Below, in pieces: positions 1 through 9,200 of a DNA stretch of 64,000 nt. Each line of letters begins with the position of its first letter. Positions within the stretch are counted from its first letter, which is position 1. Where the stretch lies: assembly GCA_015485665.1 (NCBI GenBank), contig WFTC01000001.1, forward strand, positions 28,576 to 92,575. Direction: 5' to 3'. Both the position numbers and the translations under genes were made by a program. The notes under the pieces are model-generated. The model did no database searches, was not told where the DNA came from, and saw only the letters and a program-made list of their open reading frames with translations. The stretch comes from Candidatus Altimarinota bacterium. GTDB lineage: Bacteria; Patescibacteriota; Gracilibacteria; UBA1369; 2-02-FULL-48-14.

Positions 1-1328
1 GAGGTTAAAACGCCTTGAGCTGCATGCATTCCATGAATATCTTCGGGGCTGGTCTCCTTCCTTACCAAAATTACATTTTCACCTTCTTCATTTGCTTCAT
101 AGGCTTCATCCGCTGTTAGAACTATCTTTCCAGATGCCGCTCCAGGAGATGCAGGCAAACCTTTTGCAATAATTTCACGATTGGCTTTTGTGTCAATGCT
201 TGGATGCAAAAGAGTATTCAGTTGTTTAGGATCTATGCGCAAAAGAGCTTCTTTCTTGGTTATAAGACCTTCATTCACCATATCTACAGCAATCTGCAAA
301 GCTGCTGCCGCTGTTCGCTTTCCTGTCCTTGTTTGGAGAAAAAATAGCCTACCTTCTTCAATGGTAAATTCAATGTCTTGCATATCTTTGTAATGATCTT
401 CAAGTTTGGCTTGAATTTGAAACAGCTCTTCATAGAGTTTTGGCATACATTCTTTCAAAGCCTCAATTTTTTGAGGAGTTCGTATTCCGGCAACCACATC
501 TTCACCTTGAGCATTAATCAGAAATTCTCCATAAAACTTTTTTTCACCTGTGGCAGGATTTCTTGTAAAAGCTACACCAGTTCCGGAGCTATCCCCCATA
601 TTACCGAAAACCATGGCTTGCACATTAACTGCAGTACCCATGTTATGTGAAAAGCCATTTATATTACGATAATCAATGGCTCTTTTATTGTTCCAAGATT
701 TAAATACAGCTTCAATGGCAAGTCGTAATTGTTCTTTGGGATCTTCCGGAAAAGAAATCTTTTTGCGTTCTCTGACAATTTTTTTAAAAGTGGAAACCAA
801 AGACTTAAGATCTTCCGAGCATAACTGAGTATCTTCTTTTATGCCACGTTTTTCCTTTAATTCATCCATAGCTTTTTCAAAATGATGATGCCCTATTCCA
901 AGCACTACATTTGCGAACATTGCAACGAATCGCCTGTAAGCATCATAAGAAAAACGTTCATTGCCGGTCTTTTCAATCAAAGCTTGAACAGTGGTGTCAT
1001 TCAGTCCCAAATTCAAAATTGTATCCATCATTCCTGGCATTGATACACGAGCTCCGGAACGAACGGAAACAAGCAAAGGATTTTCTGCAGAGCCAAAATA
1101 TTTTTTCATTTTATGCTCCAGCTCATCCAGTTTTTCTGATAACTCTTCAGAATATCCAAGAGGGTAACTTTCGTTCCTTAAAAAATAATTACATACTTCG
1201 GTTGTAATTGTGAAACCGAAAGGCACTGGTAAGCCCAATTTTGTCATTTCCGATAAATTAGCCCCTTTGCCTCCAAGGAGATCTTTCATAGTCATATCTC
1301 CTTCGGAGAATGAATAGATATGCTTCAT
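1..1328 (-). CDS. ppdK: Pyruvate, phosphate dikinase, N-terminal part (runs off left edge)
   Basis: PPDK interconverts pyruvate, ATP and Pi with PEP, AMP and PPi. The minus-strand reading frame is open from an ATG at 1328 to base 1, giving about 442 residues of a protein that is usually near 880. It is absent from the ORF track, probably because its stop lies outside the window. The N-terminus reads MKHIYSFSEGDMTMKDLLGG followed by KGANLSEM and PVPFGFTITTE, the PPDK nucleotide-binding start, and further in are SVRSGARVSMPGMMDTILNLG, NMGDSSGTGVAFTRNP and the LQTRTGKRTAAA segment. No Shine-Dalgarno sequence is visible. It begins 13 bp after the glutamate dehydrogenase stop, so the two form an operon. 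The swivelling phosphohistidine and PEP-binding domains are out of view, so integrity of the whole protein is not known. Confidence 0.95.
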   Translation of the reverse strand, partial: MKHIYSFSEGDMTMKDLLGGKGANLSEMTKLGLPVPFGFTITTEVCNYFLRNESYPLGYSEELSEKLDELEHKMKKYFGSAENPLLVSVRSGARVSMPGMMDTILNLGLNDTTVQALIEKTGNERFSYDAYRRFVAMFANVVLGIGHHHFEKAMDELKEKRGIKEDTQLCSEDLKSLVSTFKKIVRERKKISFPEDPKEQLRLAIEAVFKSWNNKRAIDYRNINGFSHNMGTAVNVQAMVFGNMGDSSGTGVAFTRNPATGEKKFYGEFLINAQGEDVVAGIRTPQKIEALKECMPKLYEELFQIQAKLEDHYKDMQDIEFTIEEGRLFFLQTRTGKRTAAAALQIAVDMVNEGLITKKEALLRIDPKQLNTLLHPSIDTKANREIIAKGLPASPGAASGKIVLTADEAYEANEEGENVILVRKETSPEDIHGMHAAQGVLT

Positions 1329-1341
1329 GTTATGGTTCAAA

Positions 1342-2586
1342 TTAGCCGCGACGAGTTTTAATAGCTTTTTCGAGTCGCTTCATCGCGGTGATAAAAGCTG
1401 CGACCCGATAACTACAGTTATATTTTTTAGCATTGATAGATACATTCCTCCAAGCATCACACATTTTTTCTTTCAATTTTTCATGTACTTCTTTACTGCT
1501 CCAGTAGTAATTCATCTTGTTTTGCACCAACTCAAAATAACTTACGGTAACTCCTCCGGCATTAGCCAAAATGTCAGGTATAACATCCACTCCTTTTGCA
1601 GATAAAATATCATCCGCTTGCGGGGTGATTGGACCGTTAGCAAGCTCAACAATCACTTTTGCATTTACAGCTTCAGCATTGCCTTCATGAATCTGATTTT
1701 CCATGGCAGACAAAATCAAAACATCACATTCCAAAGTCAGAAGTTCTTCATTCGTAATCATAGAGCAAGATTGTCCCGCCATTAGGCATTCAGATACTTT
1801 GCCTTGCTCAGCTTTACAATTTAATGCCTTTTTAGGTTGAAGCCCATCTTTACAATATAGAGCTCCTTTGGAATCTGATACAGCAATTACTTTAAACCCT
1901 GCATCATGCAAGATATGAGCTACATGAGAGCCTGCATTTCCAAATCCTTGTACAACCACGCTTTTACCTCCAATTTTTTCAGAATTTTCTTTCAGGTATT
2001 CTTGCAAAACGAATATACCACCTTGTGATGTTGCATCGGCACGACCTTCAGAGCCTCCTACAGCAAGCGGTTTTCCGGTTACAACGCCGGCTATGTTTTT
2101 ACCTTGCAGCTTTGAGTATTCATCCATAATCCAAGCCATAATCTGCGGATTTGTGTAAACATCCGGAGCAGGAACATCTTTTTCAGGCCCTATAAAAGGT
2201 GAAATATGCCTTGTAAATTCACGAGTGAGACGCTCAAGTTCAGCCTGTGACAGCTCCTTGGGATTCACAATAACACCACCTTTACCACCACCAAGAGGAA
2301 TATTGACAACAGAGCATTTCATAGTCATCCAAGTTGCAAGAGCTTTAACTTCATCAATGTCAACATTGGGATGATAGCGAATGCCTCCTTTGTAAGGACC
2401 TCTTGCGCTATTGTGCTGAACTCTCATGCCACGGAAAATGCGTAATGTTCCATCATCCATTTTAACTGGTAAGCTAACCTCAATAATACGCTCCGGATTT
2501 CGTAAAATAGACCCCACTTTGGGATCCAAATTCATAAGTTCCGCCGCTTTATCAATTTGCGATAATGTATTTTTGAATAAAGACAT
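1342..2586 (-). CDS. gdhA: Glutamate dehydrogenase (hexameric GluD/Gdh type)
   Basis: Catalyses reversible oxidative deamination of glutamate to 2-oxoglutarate and ammonia with NAD(P). The protein has 414 residues, the normal length for the small hexameric family. The N-terminal substrate domain carries GGIRYHP, the catalytic lysine in PLGGGKGGV (about residue 100) and PAPDVYTN. The C-terminal Rossmann domain starts at VVVQGFGNAGSHVA (about residue 208) and ends with the NAGGVTVSYFE and AFITAM segments of the family. It lies just upstream of ppdK on the same strand with 13 bp between them. The promoter would lie in the short gap next to the HTH gene stop, where only a weak match is seen. Cofactor preference cannot be read safely from sequence. 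Confidence 0.95.
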   Translation of the reverse strand: MSLFKNTLSQIDKAAELMNLDPKVGSILRNPERIIEVSLPVKMDDGTLRIFRGMRVQHNSARGPYKGGIRYHPNVDIDEVKALATWMTMKCSVVNIPLGGGKGGVIVNPKELSQAELERLTREFTRHISPFIGPEKDVPAPDVYTNPQIMAWIMDEYSKLQGKNIAGVVTGKPLAVGGSEGRADATSQGGIFVLQEYLKENSEKIGGKSVVVQGFGNAGSHVAHILHDAGFKVIAVSDSKGALYCKDGLQPKKALNCKAEQGKVSECLMAGQSCSMITNEELLTLECDVLILSAMENQIHEGNAEAVNAKVIVELANGPITPQADDILSAKGVDVIPDILANAGGVTVSYFELVQNKMNYYWSSKEVHEKLKEKMCDAWRNVSINAKKYNCSYRVAAFITAMKRLEKAIKTRRG

Positions 2587-2629
2587 ATAGATGGGGAAAT
2601 TATCAGAAAAGATCGCCTTCAGTCTAAAG

Positions 2630-3151
2630 TCAATGACTCAGCCAGTCAAAGAAATATCCCAAAAAACTTCGTGGCTTGCGTCTTTCTTGTTCAAGTTCCT
2701 TTTGTAGCTTTTGAACAATCTCAATCATTAACATAAGTTCACGATGATGCGATTCCATCAGTTTGGCAAGTTCTTTTTTGTCAATACCATCTAAAATGGC
2801 TTGTTTATGTGGCTGTTTCCCGTGTTGATTAATCAACATTTTATTTTGACTAGTCAAACTGGAGTTATCCGCTTGTAATTGAGGTTCAATAGACTTTTCC
2901 ACAGGGGTTTTATACAACATTTTACCACCTTCGACTGAATCGGTTTTTACTGCTTTTTTCTTGACTTTCTCAATATTCTTATTTTTTCCTTTGCTCTCAA
3001 TAGAGGTCAAAGGAATGACATAATGAAAGCCTTGAGGCGTGGAAATACGTGTTGCTAACAGGTTACCATTTTTTATCATTCGCCTTATGGTTTGCGGTGA
3101 TTTGCCCAATTTTTGGGCAGCTTCTTTGATTGTAATAAACTCCTCGTTCAT
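2630..3151 (-). CDS. Small DNA-binding protein: MerR/excisionase-like HTH plus C-terminal coiled coil
   Basis: The 173-residue protein starts MNEEFITIKEAAQKLGKSPQ, a MerR/HTH_17-type helix-turn-helix (about residues 5-50). A lysine-rich linker follows, then a hydrophilic middle region and a helical segment near the C-terminus (ELMLMIEIVQKLQKELEQER). It ends in an aromatic tail, SFLGYFFDWLSH, that could touch membrane. I chose the ATG at 3151 rather than the upstream TTG at 3175 because the domain begins right after it. Known proteins with this layout include RacA, a chromosome anchor of Bacillus, and DUF3967-type plasmid or phage proteins; similarity here is by architecture only. The gene faces a palindrome-rich intergenic region and carries one copy each of two of those palindromes in its own coding sequence. 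A DNA-organising, partition or autoregulatory role is inference. Confidence 0.7.
   Translation of the reverse strand: MNEEFITIKEAAQKLGKSPQTIRRMIKNGNLLATRISTPQGFHYVIPLTSIESKGKNKNIEKVKKKAVKTDSVEGGKMLYKTPVEKSIEPQLQADNSSLTSQNKMLINQHGKQPHKQAILDGIDKKELAKLMESHHRELMLMIEIVQKLQKELEQERRKPRSFLGYFFDWLSH
2824..2858. repeat. Two palindromes inside the HTH gene
   Basis: GTTGATTAATCAAC (2824-2837, perfect 14-bp palindrome) and TTTGACTAGTCAAA (2845-2858, perfect 14-bp palindrome) lie side by side within the coding sequence. Both recur in the intergenic regions at 3.2-3.4 kb and, for the first, at 5.5 kb. Being placed inside a gene argues that they are protein-binding sites and not simple terminators. Confidence 0.8.
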
Positions 3152-3194
3152 GTGGGAAGTATGATTAGACAACAAAGTGTCGCCTTATCACAAG

Positions 3195-3418
3195 TGTATA
3201 GGCGAAATATGGCTTTATGTAAAGGAAAATAGCACTTTGTATAGGCGCCGACTAGTCAAAATTATACAACATTGTATAGGCGAAATGTTGATTAATCAAC
3301 ACGCCCGATTTTGACTAGTCAAAAGGGCTTTTAAACCTGTTAATTTTGACTAGTCAAAACTCATATTTTGACTAATTGACAAAAATTCGCCTATACAAAT
3401 TTTGACTAGTCAAAATTT
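3195..3418. repeat. Palindrome array: GACTAGTC sites, a GATTAATC site and TGTATAGGCG decamers
   Basis: The intergenic region upstream of the HTH gene holds three interleaved motifs. (1) TTTTGACTAGTCAAAA, a perfect 16-bp palindrome, at 3309-3324, 3344-3359 and 3400-3415 (the last extends to 22 bp of perfect symmetry), with a half-preserved copy around 3250-3261 and a decayed one near 3366. (2) GTTGATTAATCAAC at 3287-3300. (3) The decamer TGTATAGGCG at 3195-3204, 3238-3247 and 3273-3282, and inverted at 3388-3397. This accounts for most of the non-coding stretch 3152-3493. It resembles a cooperative operator, a centromere-like site or an iteron cluster; which one is not determined. Confidence 0.85.
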
Positions 3419-3493
3419 AAGATTTGTCTATGTCGGTGCTTGGTTTATTTACTTAAAATTTGATAAGCTGCATGCGGATTTATTTTTTCTATC

Positions 3494-4045
3494 GTGGACG
3501 ATATACGCCTTTCTTGGGACCTGCTCATATTAGTTTTTTTCGCTCTTGTTATAGCATATAGCTTCATTATTGGGCGTAATCAGGCTTTAAAGGTTATTAT
3601 TTCATCTTATATGGCAGTTTTAACTGCGGACGGCATATCAGGTCTTTTTGAAAATTACTTACTTCCCGCAGCACCTGCCCTGCAAGGAGAGGCAGGCGAG
3701 CAAACCTTAATACTGATGAAAATGTTTCTTTTTGTGCTTGTGATGGTTGTTTTGGTAATAAAAGGAGGGTATAGGGTGGATTTATTGCCTGAGAGTTCTT
3801 TATTGACGCGTTTTTTATCAAATTTTAGCTTTGGCTTTCTTTGCGCAGGGTTAATGGTAAGCACGCTTTTGGTTTATCTGACAGGAGGTTCTTTTGTGAC
3901 AGGTACGGTTCAAGCGGCAATGGATACCAATCTTTATAAAGAATCTGAGATGGTGCGTTTGATGATAGATAATTACAGTTTATGGTTCGCTTTACCGGCA
4001 ATAGCAATAGTCTTGGTGAGCTTTTTTGAACCGAGAGAAGTTTAA
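3494..4045 (+). CDS. CvpA-like integral membrane protein
   Basis: A 183-residue protein with four predicted membrane spans, near residues 8-26, 70-88, 106-126 and 160-178. The start DLLILVFFALVIAYSFIIGR is like that of CvpA (colicin V production) family proteins, a poorly understood group of bacterial inner-membrane proteins. The only usable start is a GTG at 3494, without a clear ribosome-binding site. It reads away from the palindrome array, so its promoter must lie within or beside the array and it may be under the same control as the divergent HTH gene. The CvpA assignment is by topology and a loose N-terminal match, so it is tentative. Confidence 0.6.
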   Translation: MDDIRLSWDLLILVFFALVIAYSFIIGRNQALKVIISSYMAVLTADGISGLFENYLLPAAPALQGEAGEQTLILMKMFLFVLVMVVLVIKGGYRVDLLPESSLLTRFLSNFSFGFLCAGLMVSTLLVYLTGGSFVTGTVQAAMDTNLYKESEMVRLMIDNYSLWFALPAIAIVLVSFFEPREV

Positions 4046-4064
4046 ATGCCCTGAAAAATTTCTC

Positions 4065-4093
4065 TTGCGTCTTGATCATTAGATCCCTAAAAT
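4065..4093 (+). promoter_or_regulatory. Sigma-70-type promoter of tRNA-Lys
   Basis: TTGCGT (4065-4070), 17-bp spacer, TAAAAT (4088-4093). The expected start point, 6-7 bp downstream, falls on base 4100, the first base of the mature tRNA. Confidence 0.6.
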
Positions 4094-4099
4094 GCCGAT

Positions 4100-4174
4100 G
4101 GGTCAGTAGCTCAGGGGTAGAGCAACAGCCTTTTAAGCTGATGGTCGTGGGTTCGATTCCCACCTGACCCACCA
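4100..4174 (+). tRNA. tRNA-Lys (anticodon TTT)
   Basis: A full 75-nt cloverleaf can be folded. The acceptor stem GGGTCAG pairs with CTGACCC, the D arm is GCTC/GAGC, the anticodon loop is CTTTTAA (anticodon TTT, lysine), and the T arm is GTGGG-TTCGATT-CCCAC. The 3' CCA is encoded. The first pair of the anticodon stem is A-A, the only mismatch seen. Confidence 0.95.
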
Positions 4175-4281
4175 CTTTTCAACAAGACAAAATAGACAAG
4201 ACCGTCTACAAAATCATTTTTCTACAGGTTCGTATAAGACAAAAAAGCGCTATATACTTTTCCACAATACTTTGTGCGAAA

Positions 4282-5379
4282 CTAAAAGAATCCGCCTTTT
4301 TCATTTACATCAATACCACTTATATCAGCTAATTGCTTATATAGGCTTTTTTCTTTGCGTGAAAGTTTTTTCGGAACATCAAGTAAAATTGTTACAAGGT
4401 GATCACCTTTTTTGTCTGAATTGAGAGTAATGGAGCCCTTTCCTTTCAATGTGAATACAGTGCCGTTTTGCGTTCCTGATGGGATTTTAAGCGATTCTTT
4501 TCCATAAATGGTATCTACCATCACTGTGGCACCCAAAACACCTTGTAAGAGGTGAATATTCTCATTTGAATATATATTGGAATTTTCTCTTGTAAACTTT
4601 GGATGGTCCGCAACGCGCACATATAGGTAGAGGTCCCCGTATGGGCCACCAAAAAGACCAGCTGAACCTTTTTCTCTCATACGAATGCGCGCACCACTCT
4701 CAATGCCAGCAGGAATTTTAACACTTATTTCTTTCCTTTGATTTGTGCGCATGCGCCCTTTGCAAGTTTTACAAATTTTTTCTGGAATTTCTCCTCGTCC
4801 ATTACACTTGCGACATGTATGCAGACTACTTATATTTCCAAGAATAGTCTGCCTTGTACTTCTGATTTGACCTGATCCGTTGCAGTCCACACATCTTATA
4901 ATTTCATGGCCAGGTTCAACTCCACTGCCTTTACAGCTTTCACAATTATCCGGTTTTGTAATTTCCAGATGCTTGATGGTACCAAATACAGCTTCTTCAA
5001 ATTTGATTTCAATTTCAGCTTCAATATCACCTCCTCGCATAGGACCTGGCTTTTTTGCCGATCTTCCTCCAAAACCTCCACCACCACCGAAGAAACTTTC
5101 AAATATATCTGCAAAACCATTGAATGCACTGGGATCAAAATCACCTCTTCCTCCGGAGAAGCCTGCACCAACAGAGCCAAATTGATCGTATTGTTGACGC
5201 TTTCTTTTATCTGAAAGCACCTCATAAGCAGCTTGAATTTCTTTGAATTTCGTTTCAGCTTCTTTATCTCCGGGGTTTTTATCGGGATGATATTTTTGCG
5301 CAAGTTTACGGTAAGCCTTTTTTATTTCCGTTTCACTTGCGGACTTATCCAATCCTAAACTTTTATAGTAATCTGTCAT
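4282..5379 (-). CDS. dnaJ: Chaperone protein DnaJ
   Basis: Hsp40 co-chaperone that delivers unfolded proteins to DnaK and stimulates its ATPase. The 365-residue protein has a J domain (residues 1-65) with the YHPDKN motif, a Gly/Phe-rich linker (GGGGGFGG), four zinc-binding cysteine repeats ([32 protein letters not shown]) and the C-terminal substrate-binding domains. The fourth repeat ends in RM where CxxCxGxG is usual. I use the ATG at 5379 ([10 protein letters not shown]), since the longer frame from 5400 adds seven residues foreign to the family. No dnaK, grpE or CIRCE element is visible nearby. Confidence 0.96.
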   Translation of the reverse strand: MTDYYKSLGLDKSASETEIKKAYRKLAQKYHPDKNPGDKEAETKFKEIQAAYEVLSDKRKRQQYDQFGSVGAGFSGGRGDFDPSAFNGFADIFESFFGGGGGFGGRSAKKPGPMRGGDIEAEIEIKFEEAVFGTIKHLEITKPDNCESCKGSGVEPGHEIIRCVDCNGSGQIRSTRQTILGNISSLHTCRKCNGRGEIPEKICKTCKGRMRTNQRKEISVKIPAGIESGARIRMREKGSAGLFGGPYGDLYLYVRVADHPKFTRENSNIYSNENIHLLQGVLGATVMVDTIYGKESLKIPSGTQNGTVFTLKGKGSITLNSDKKGDHLVTILLDVPKKLSRKEKSLYKQLADISGIDVNEKGGFF

Positions 5380-5400
5380 AATTTTATTTAAGGTACACAT

Positions 5401-5831
5401 ACTTTATATATTTTTCTTTTTTTATCAATAAGTATAGTGCAATATTTTAAAATAAAAGCAATCTATTTAATGAAAAGTTTTGCACAATGTAAATTTTGCC
5501 TTATACATGCCTTTAATTGAGTGTTGATTAATCAACATTTTTTGTGTTGCCTAGTCAACATTTTGACCACTTGCGAAGTATGTGGAAAACTGCAATTTAA
5601 TCTGTTGTATACAATAAAAACCGCCTATACATTTTATATTATACAATATCTGACTTATGATTTTAAATTGAATTAAATAATTTTTAGCTATAAGTCAATA
5701 GTCAAAAAATGCCTTTATAAAGCGCTAAAATCAAATCTGACTAGTCGAAAAAAAGCTGGTAAGTTAGTCAACACATGCTGTATATATGCCTTCTACATGT
5801 CAAGTTTGACGCTTTTGTCTATTAAAAAGAC
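5401..5831. other. Non-coding region with scattered palindromes
   Basis: No credible gene. It holds GTTGATTAATCAAC (5523-5536), an imperfect relative TGTTGCCTAGTCAACA (5545-5560), TTGTATACAA (5605-5614), the inverted decamer CGCCTATACA (5622-5631) and a GACTAGTC core (5739-5746). These are the motifs of the 3.2-3.4 kb array, 2.3 kb away on the other side of dnaJ. They lie just upstream of the S-layer promoter. Confidence 0.7.
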
Positions 5832-5859
5832 TTGAAACTGTGGACAGTATTGGTAAAAT
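5832..5859 (+). promoter_or_regulatory. Predicted promoter of the surface-protein gene
   Basis: TTGAAA (5832-5837), 16-bp spacer, TAAAAT (5854-5859). Transcription from about 5866 would give a 5' leader of roughly 340 nt before the ATG at 6209. The leader contains several short hairpins, including CCACTGCT/AGTAGTGG at about 6093-6121 (one G-U pair). Long structured leaders are known for stable S-layer mRNAs in other bacteria; applying that here is inference. Confidence 0.5.
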
Positions 5860-6208
5860 CACTCGGACTTAAAATTGCAGAAATTAACCTGTAGTAAATT
5901 AAGATCATGCTTATCTTGAATGTCAAGTGAAAGCGTGAAACAAAGCAGGCTGTCTAGACGTTATAAGAGTCAGTCCGTGCCAAAAAAATCTACGAACTTT
6001 AGAAGCTTCGCTCTTTGAAATCTCGGTAATAGGCGGCACAGCCGTCATTCGCACTAATTGTGCATTTAAGATTCTTTATTATATACATGCGAAGCCACTG
6101 CTCTCTTTAGGTCGAAGTAGTGGTGAGAAAACAAAGACCTTGCTTATTCTTATTTGTGCTTATTCTGTACATTCTGTTGTACATACTTATTTATTAATTA
6201 CAAAAGCT

Positions 6209-9200
6209 ATGGACATTTCTTTCGTATTTCGAAAGTTTAGAAAGTCCATTTCCGGATTCACAATCCTTGCACTCCTTGCTACATTCTTTAGCTTCGGAGT
6301 AGCTCAAGCATCTACTTTCTCAGATACCGAAGGGCACTGGGGAGAAGCGTACATTGATGCGCTTTATGATGCAGGAGTAGTTTCAGGTGATGAAGGAAGT
6401 GATACTTTCAGACCAGACGATACTTTGAACAGAGCCGAACTTGCAAAAATGCTTGTTGAGGCTTACACGGAAGGTCTTGTAGATGGGGCTTCAAACCCAT
6501 ACTCAGACGTTTCCGAATCGGACTGGTTCATTGACTATGCAGCTTCTGCTTACTCTTACGGTATTATGACCGGAAATGGTGATACTGGTAACTTTGACGG
6601 AGCTGAAACTGTAAACAGAGCAACTCTGATTCAAGCTGTTTACAATGCAGCCGGTCTTACAGCCACTGGCAAAGACCTTCCTTTCGACGACGTTATGTCA
6701 TCTGACTGGTACTACGATGCAGTAGATGCCGGTTACTGGTGGAGCGTTATCGATGGTGAAAGCGAAAACACTTACAACCCTGCCGGAGACGCCACTCGTG
6801 CGGCTGCAGCAAAGGTTATTTATAATGGTTGGTACCCTGTGGAACGTGATGGAGGTGACACCGACACCACTGATGACACAGGCGCAACTGACACCACAGA
6901 TACAACCGACGATACTACTGATACAACTACATCAACTTCTACTCTCAACTTGAGCATCGCTGCAGATACACCTGCAGGAGAAACGCTTCCAAGTGGAGCT
7001 ACTTCAGTTGAAGTTTTTGCTTTTGATGCAGTTGCTGAAGGGGACGATGTCAACATTGACAGCATCACCTTTAATCAAGAAGGTGTAGCTTCTCTTCCTG
7101 CAGATCATGCAGTATATGTATACGCTGAAGTAGATGGAATGAATACAAGAATGTCTTCAGGACAATCTGTGAATTCTTCTACTCATGATATCACTTTCAA
7201 CAACCTTGATATTGAAGTTGCGGAAGGTGAAACGGTTCGCGTATCTGTTCGTGTTGATGTTGGAACTGTAAGCTCTACAGGAGAATTCGCGTTCCAAATA
7301 GAATCAGCTGACATGGTTGATGCTGACGGAGCTGATGTAGCCGGAGATTTCCCAATCTTGGGTGAAAGCTTTGATCTTTCAACTACTGCAGCTGGAACTC
7401 TTACAATTGAGAAGAACGGATCCATTGACAACCCTCAATTGGGTGAAGACAGTGCAGTCATTTCCAAGTTTAAAATGACAGCTGCCACTGAAGCCGCTGA
7501 CCTTCAAGAACTTGGTGTATACATTTCAGGTTCTGTGAACACAACTGATATGGCTAACTTCAAGCTCTACGTGAGTGGTGAAGATGAACCTATCGGGATG
7601 GTTGATATGGTAGATTCTCTTGATGTAGCAAGATTCACCGGTCTTGATTATCAAATCTCAAAAGGTGGAACAAAGAGTTTCTACATCACAGCAGACTTCA
7701 ATACAGGTCGTACAGACGATACCGTTAAGGTTTACATTGATGAAAGTACGGATGTACTTGCAACAGGTGATCTATACGGATTCGGTATGGCTATAGACAG
7801 AACACTCTATGATGGTAATGCGGATGCTTGTGCTTCCACATCTTCAAATGATTGTTCTTACTCAACTCTTGAAGGTGGAGATATAACTATTTCTTCCGAT
7901 GGACCAAATGCAATGGATATCGCCATCAATGGTGATGACATCGTTCTTTTGAACTTTGATATTGCAGCTGTAACAGACGTTACTTTCAAGAACTTCCCAA
8001 TAGGACTTCTTGTTTCAGAAGCTACAAATGCTTCAGGTCTCTTGAATGATGATGGAACAACAAGTACAGGAGCTAACTTCACTGATATTAAGATTGTTAA
8101 TACTGAAACCGGTGAAGAAATCTTCTCTTCAGTAGATTCAGATGTATTCACAACAGGATCTATCGGAGGAACAACTGTTGCCGTTGGAACAGATGATGCT
8201 CAAGCTTACTACCTCTACACAGATGATGTTGAAATGTCTGCAGGGGATGAATTGAGCCTTGCTTTGACTGTTGATGTTGAAAACAACACTAATCTTGATG
8301 GAGACACTATTGTTGCTTCTTTGCAACTTGGATCTTCTTATCCTGAAGTTAGAGACAGCAACAACAAAGTGCTTTCTAATTCAAGCTACCTAGTACCTTC
8401 TTCTGCTATCACTTCAAAGACTCATACACTAAGATCTCCTTCTCTATCACTTGCTTTGGCTTCTACGCCTGTAAGTGACACTTTTGTTAAGGGATCTGAA
8501 GATGTTCCATTTACTGGAATTGTATTCACTTGTGGAGATGCTTCCGACTGTAGAATCACAGACCTTACAACACAAGGTTACCTTGATGATGATACAGATG
8601 ACGGAACTGATAACTGGCAAGCTTCTTCTTCCACAGCTACCGACAACGGAACTGTTCTAAATTCCTACGTTGGTTCAATCTGGTTGGAAGATGGAGATGG
8701 TAATGTTGTTGACGGACCTGAATCCGTAAGCGGCACTACTTTTGCAACTACTTTCTCTGACATAGACTGGACTCTTGCAGCAGGTGAAACCGCTATCCTC
8801 TACATCATGGGGGATCTAAGTTCAGATTCTTATAAGAACAGTGATGGAGAATATATTGCCTTTGGTATTGATTCTACTTCAGATGTAACCGTTGAAGATG
8901 AAGATGGAAACACCTTCACTCCAACAGGAACTGTAAATGACACCGCTTCCGGTTCTACAGATCCTTCAACTTATGTAACAGTTTCTGAAGGTGGTTCATT
9001 GACAATTGCCGTTTCAGGTAATAAACCAAATGAAGACATTGTTGTTGCCGGTACTGACGGTGTGGAAGTATCTAAATTCAAATTCACAACAACAGATGAA
9101 GCTTTCTTGGTAACTGATCTTGCACTTAACGCACGTCAAAGTGGTGTTGCACCTGCTAATATCGGTGACTACGACAATAACATTCAAGAAATCACTATTT

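Noticed and set aside
1-1327. Plus-strand ORFs at 181, 378 and 911
   Set aside because: They are shadows of the minus-strand ppdK, whose protein motifs are unmistakable.
3825-4175. 116-aa minus-strand ORF starting MVGQVGIEPTT
   Set aside because: It reads antisense through tRNA-Lys and the CvpA-like gene. The GQVGIEPTT start is the well-known translation of an antisense tRNA 3' end.
5401-6208. Replication origin with DnaA boxes
   Set aside because: No cluster of TTATNCACA-type boxes and no dnaA or dnaN nearby; the palindromes alone do not support oriC.
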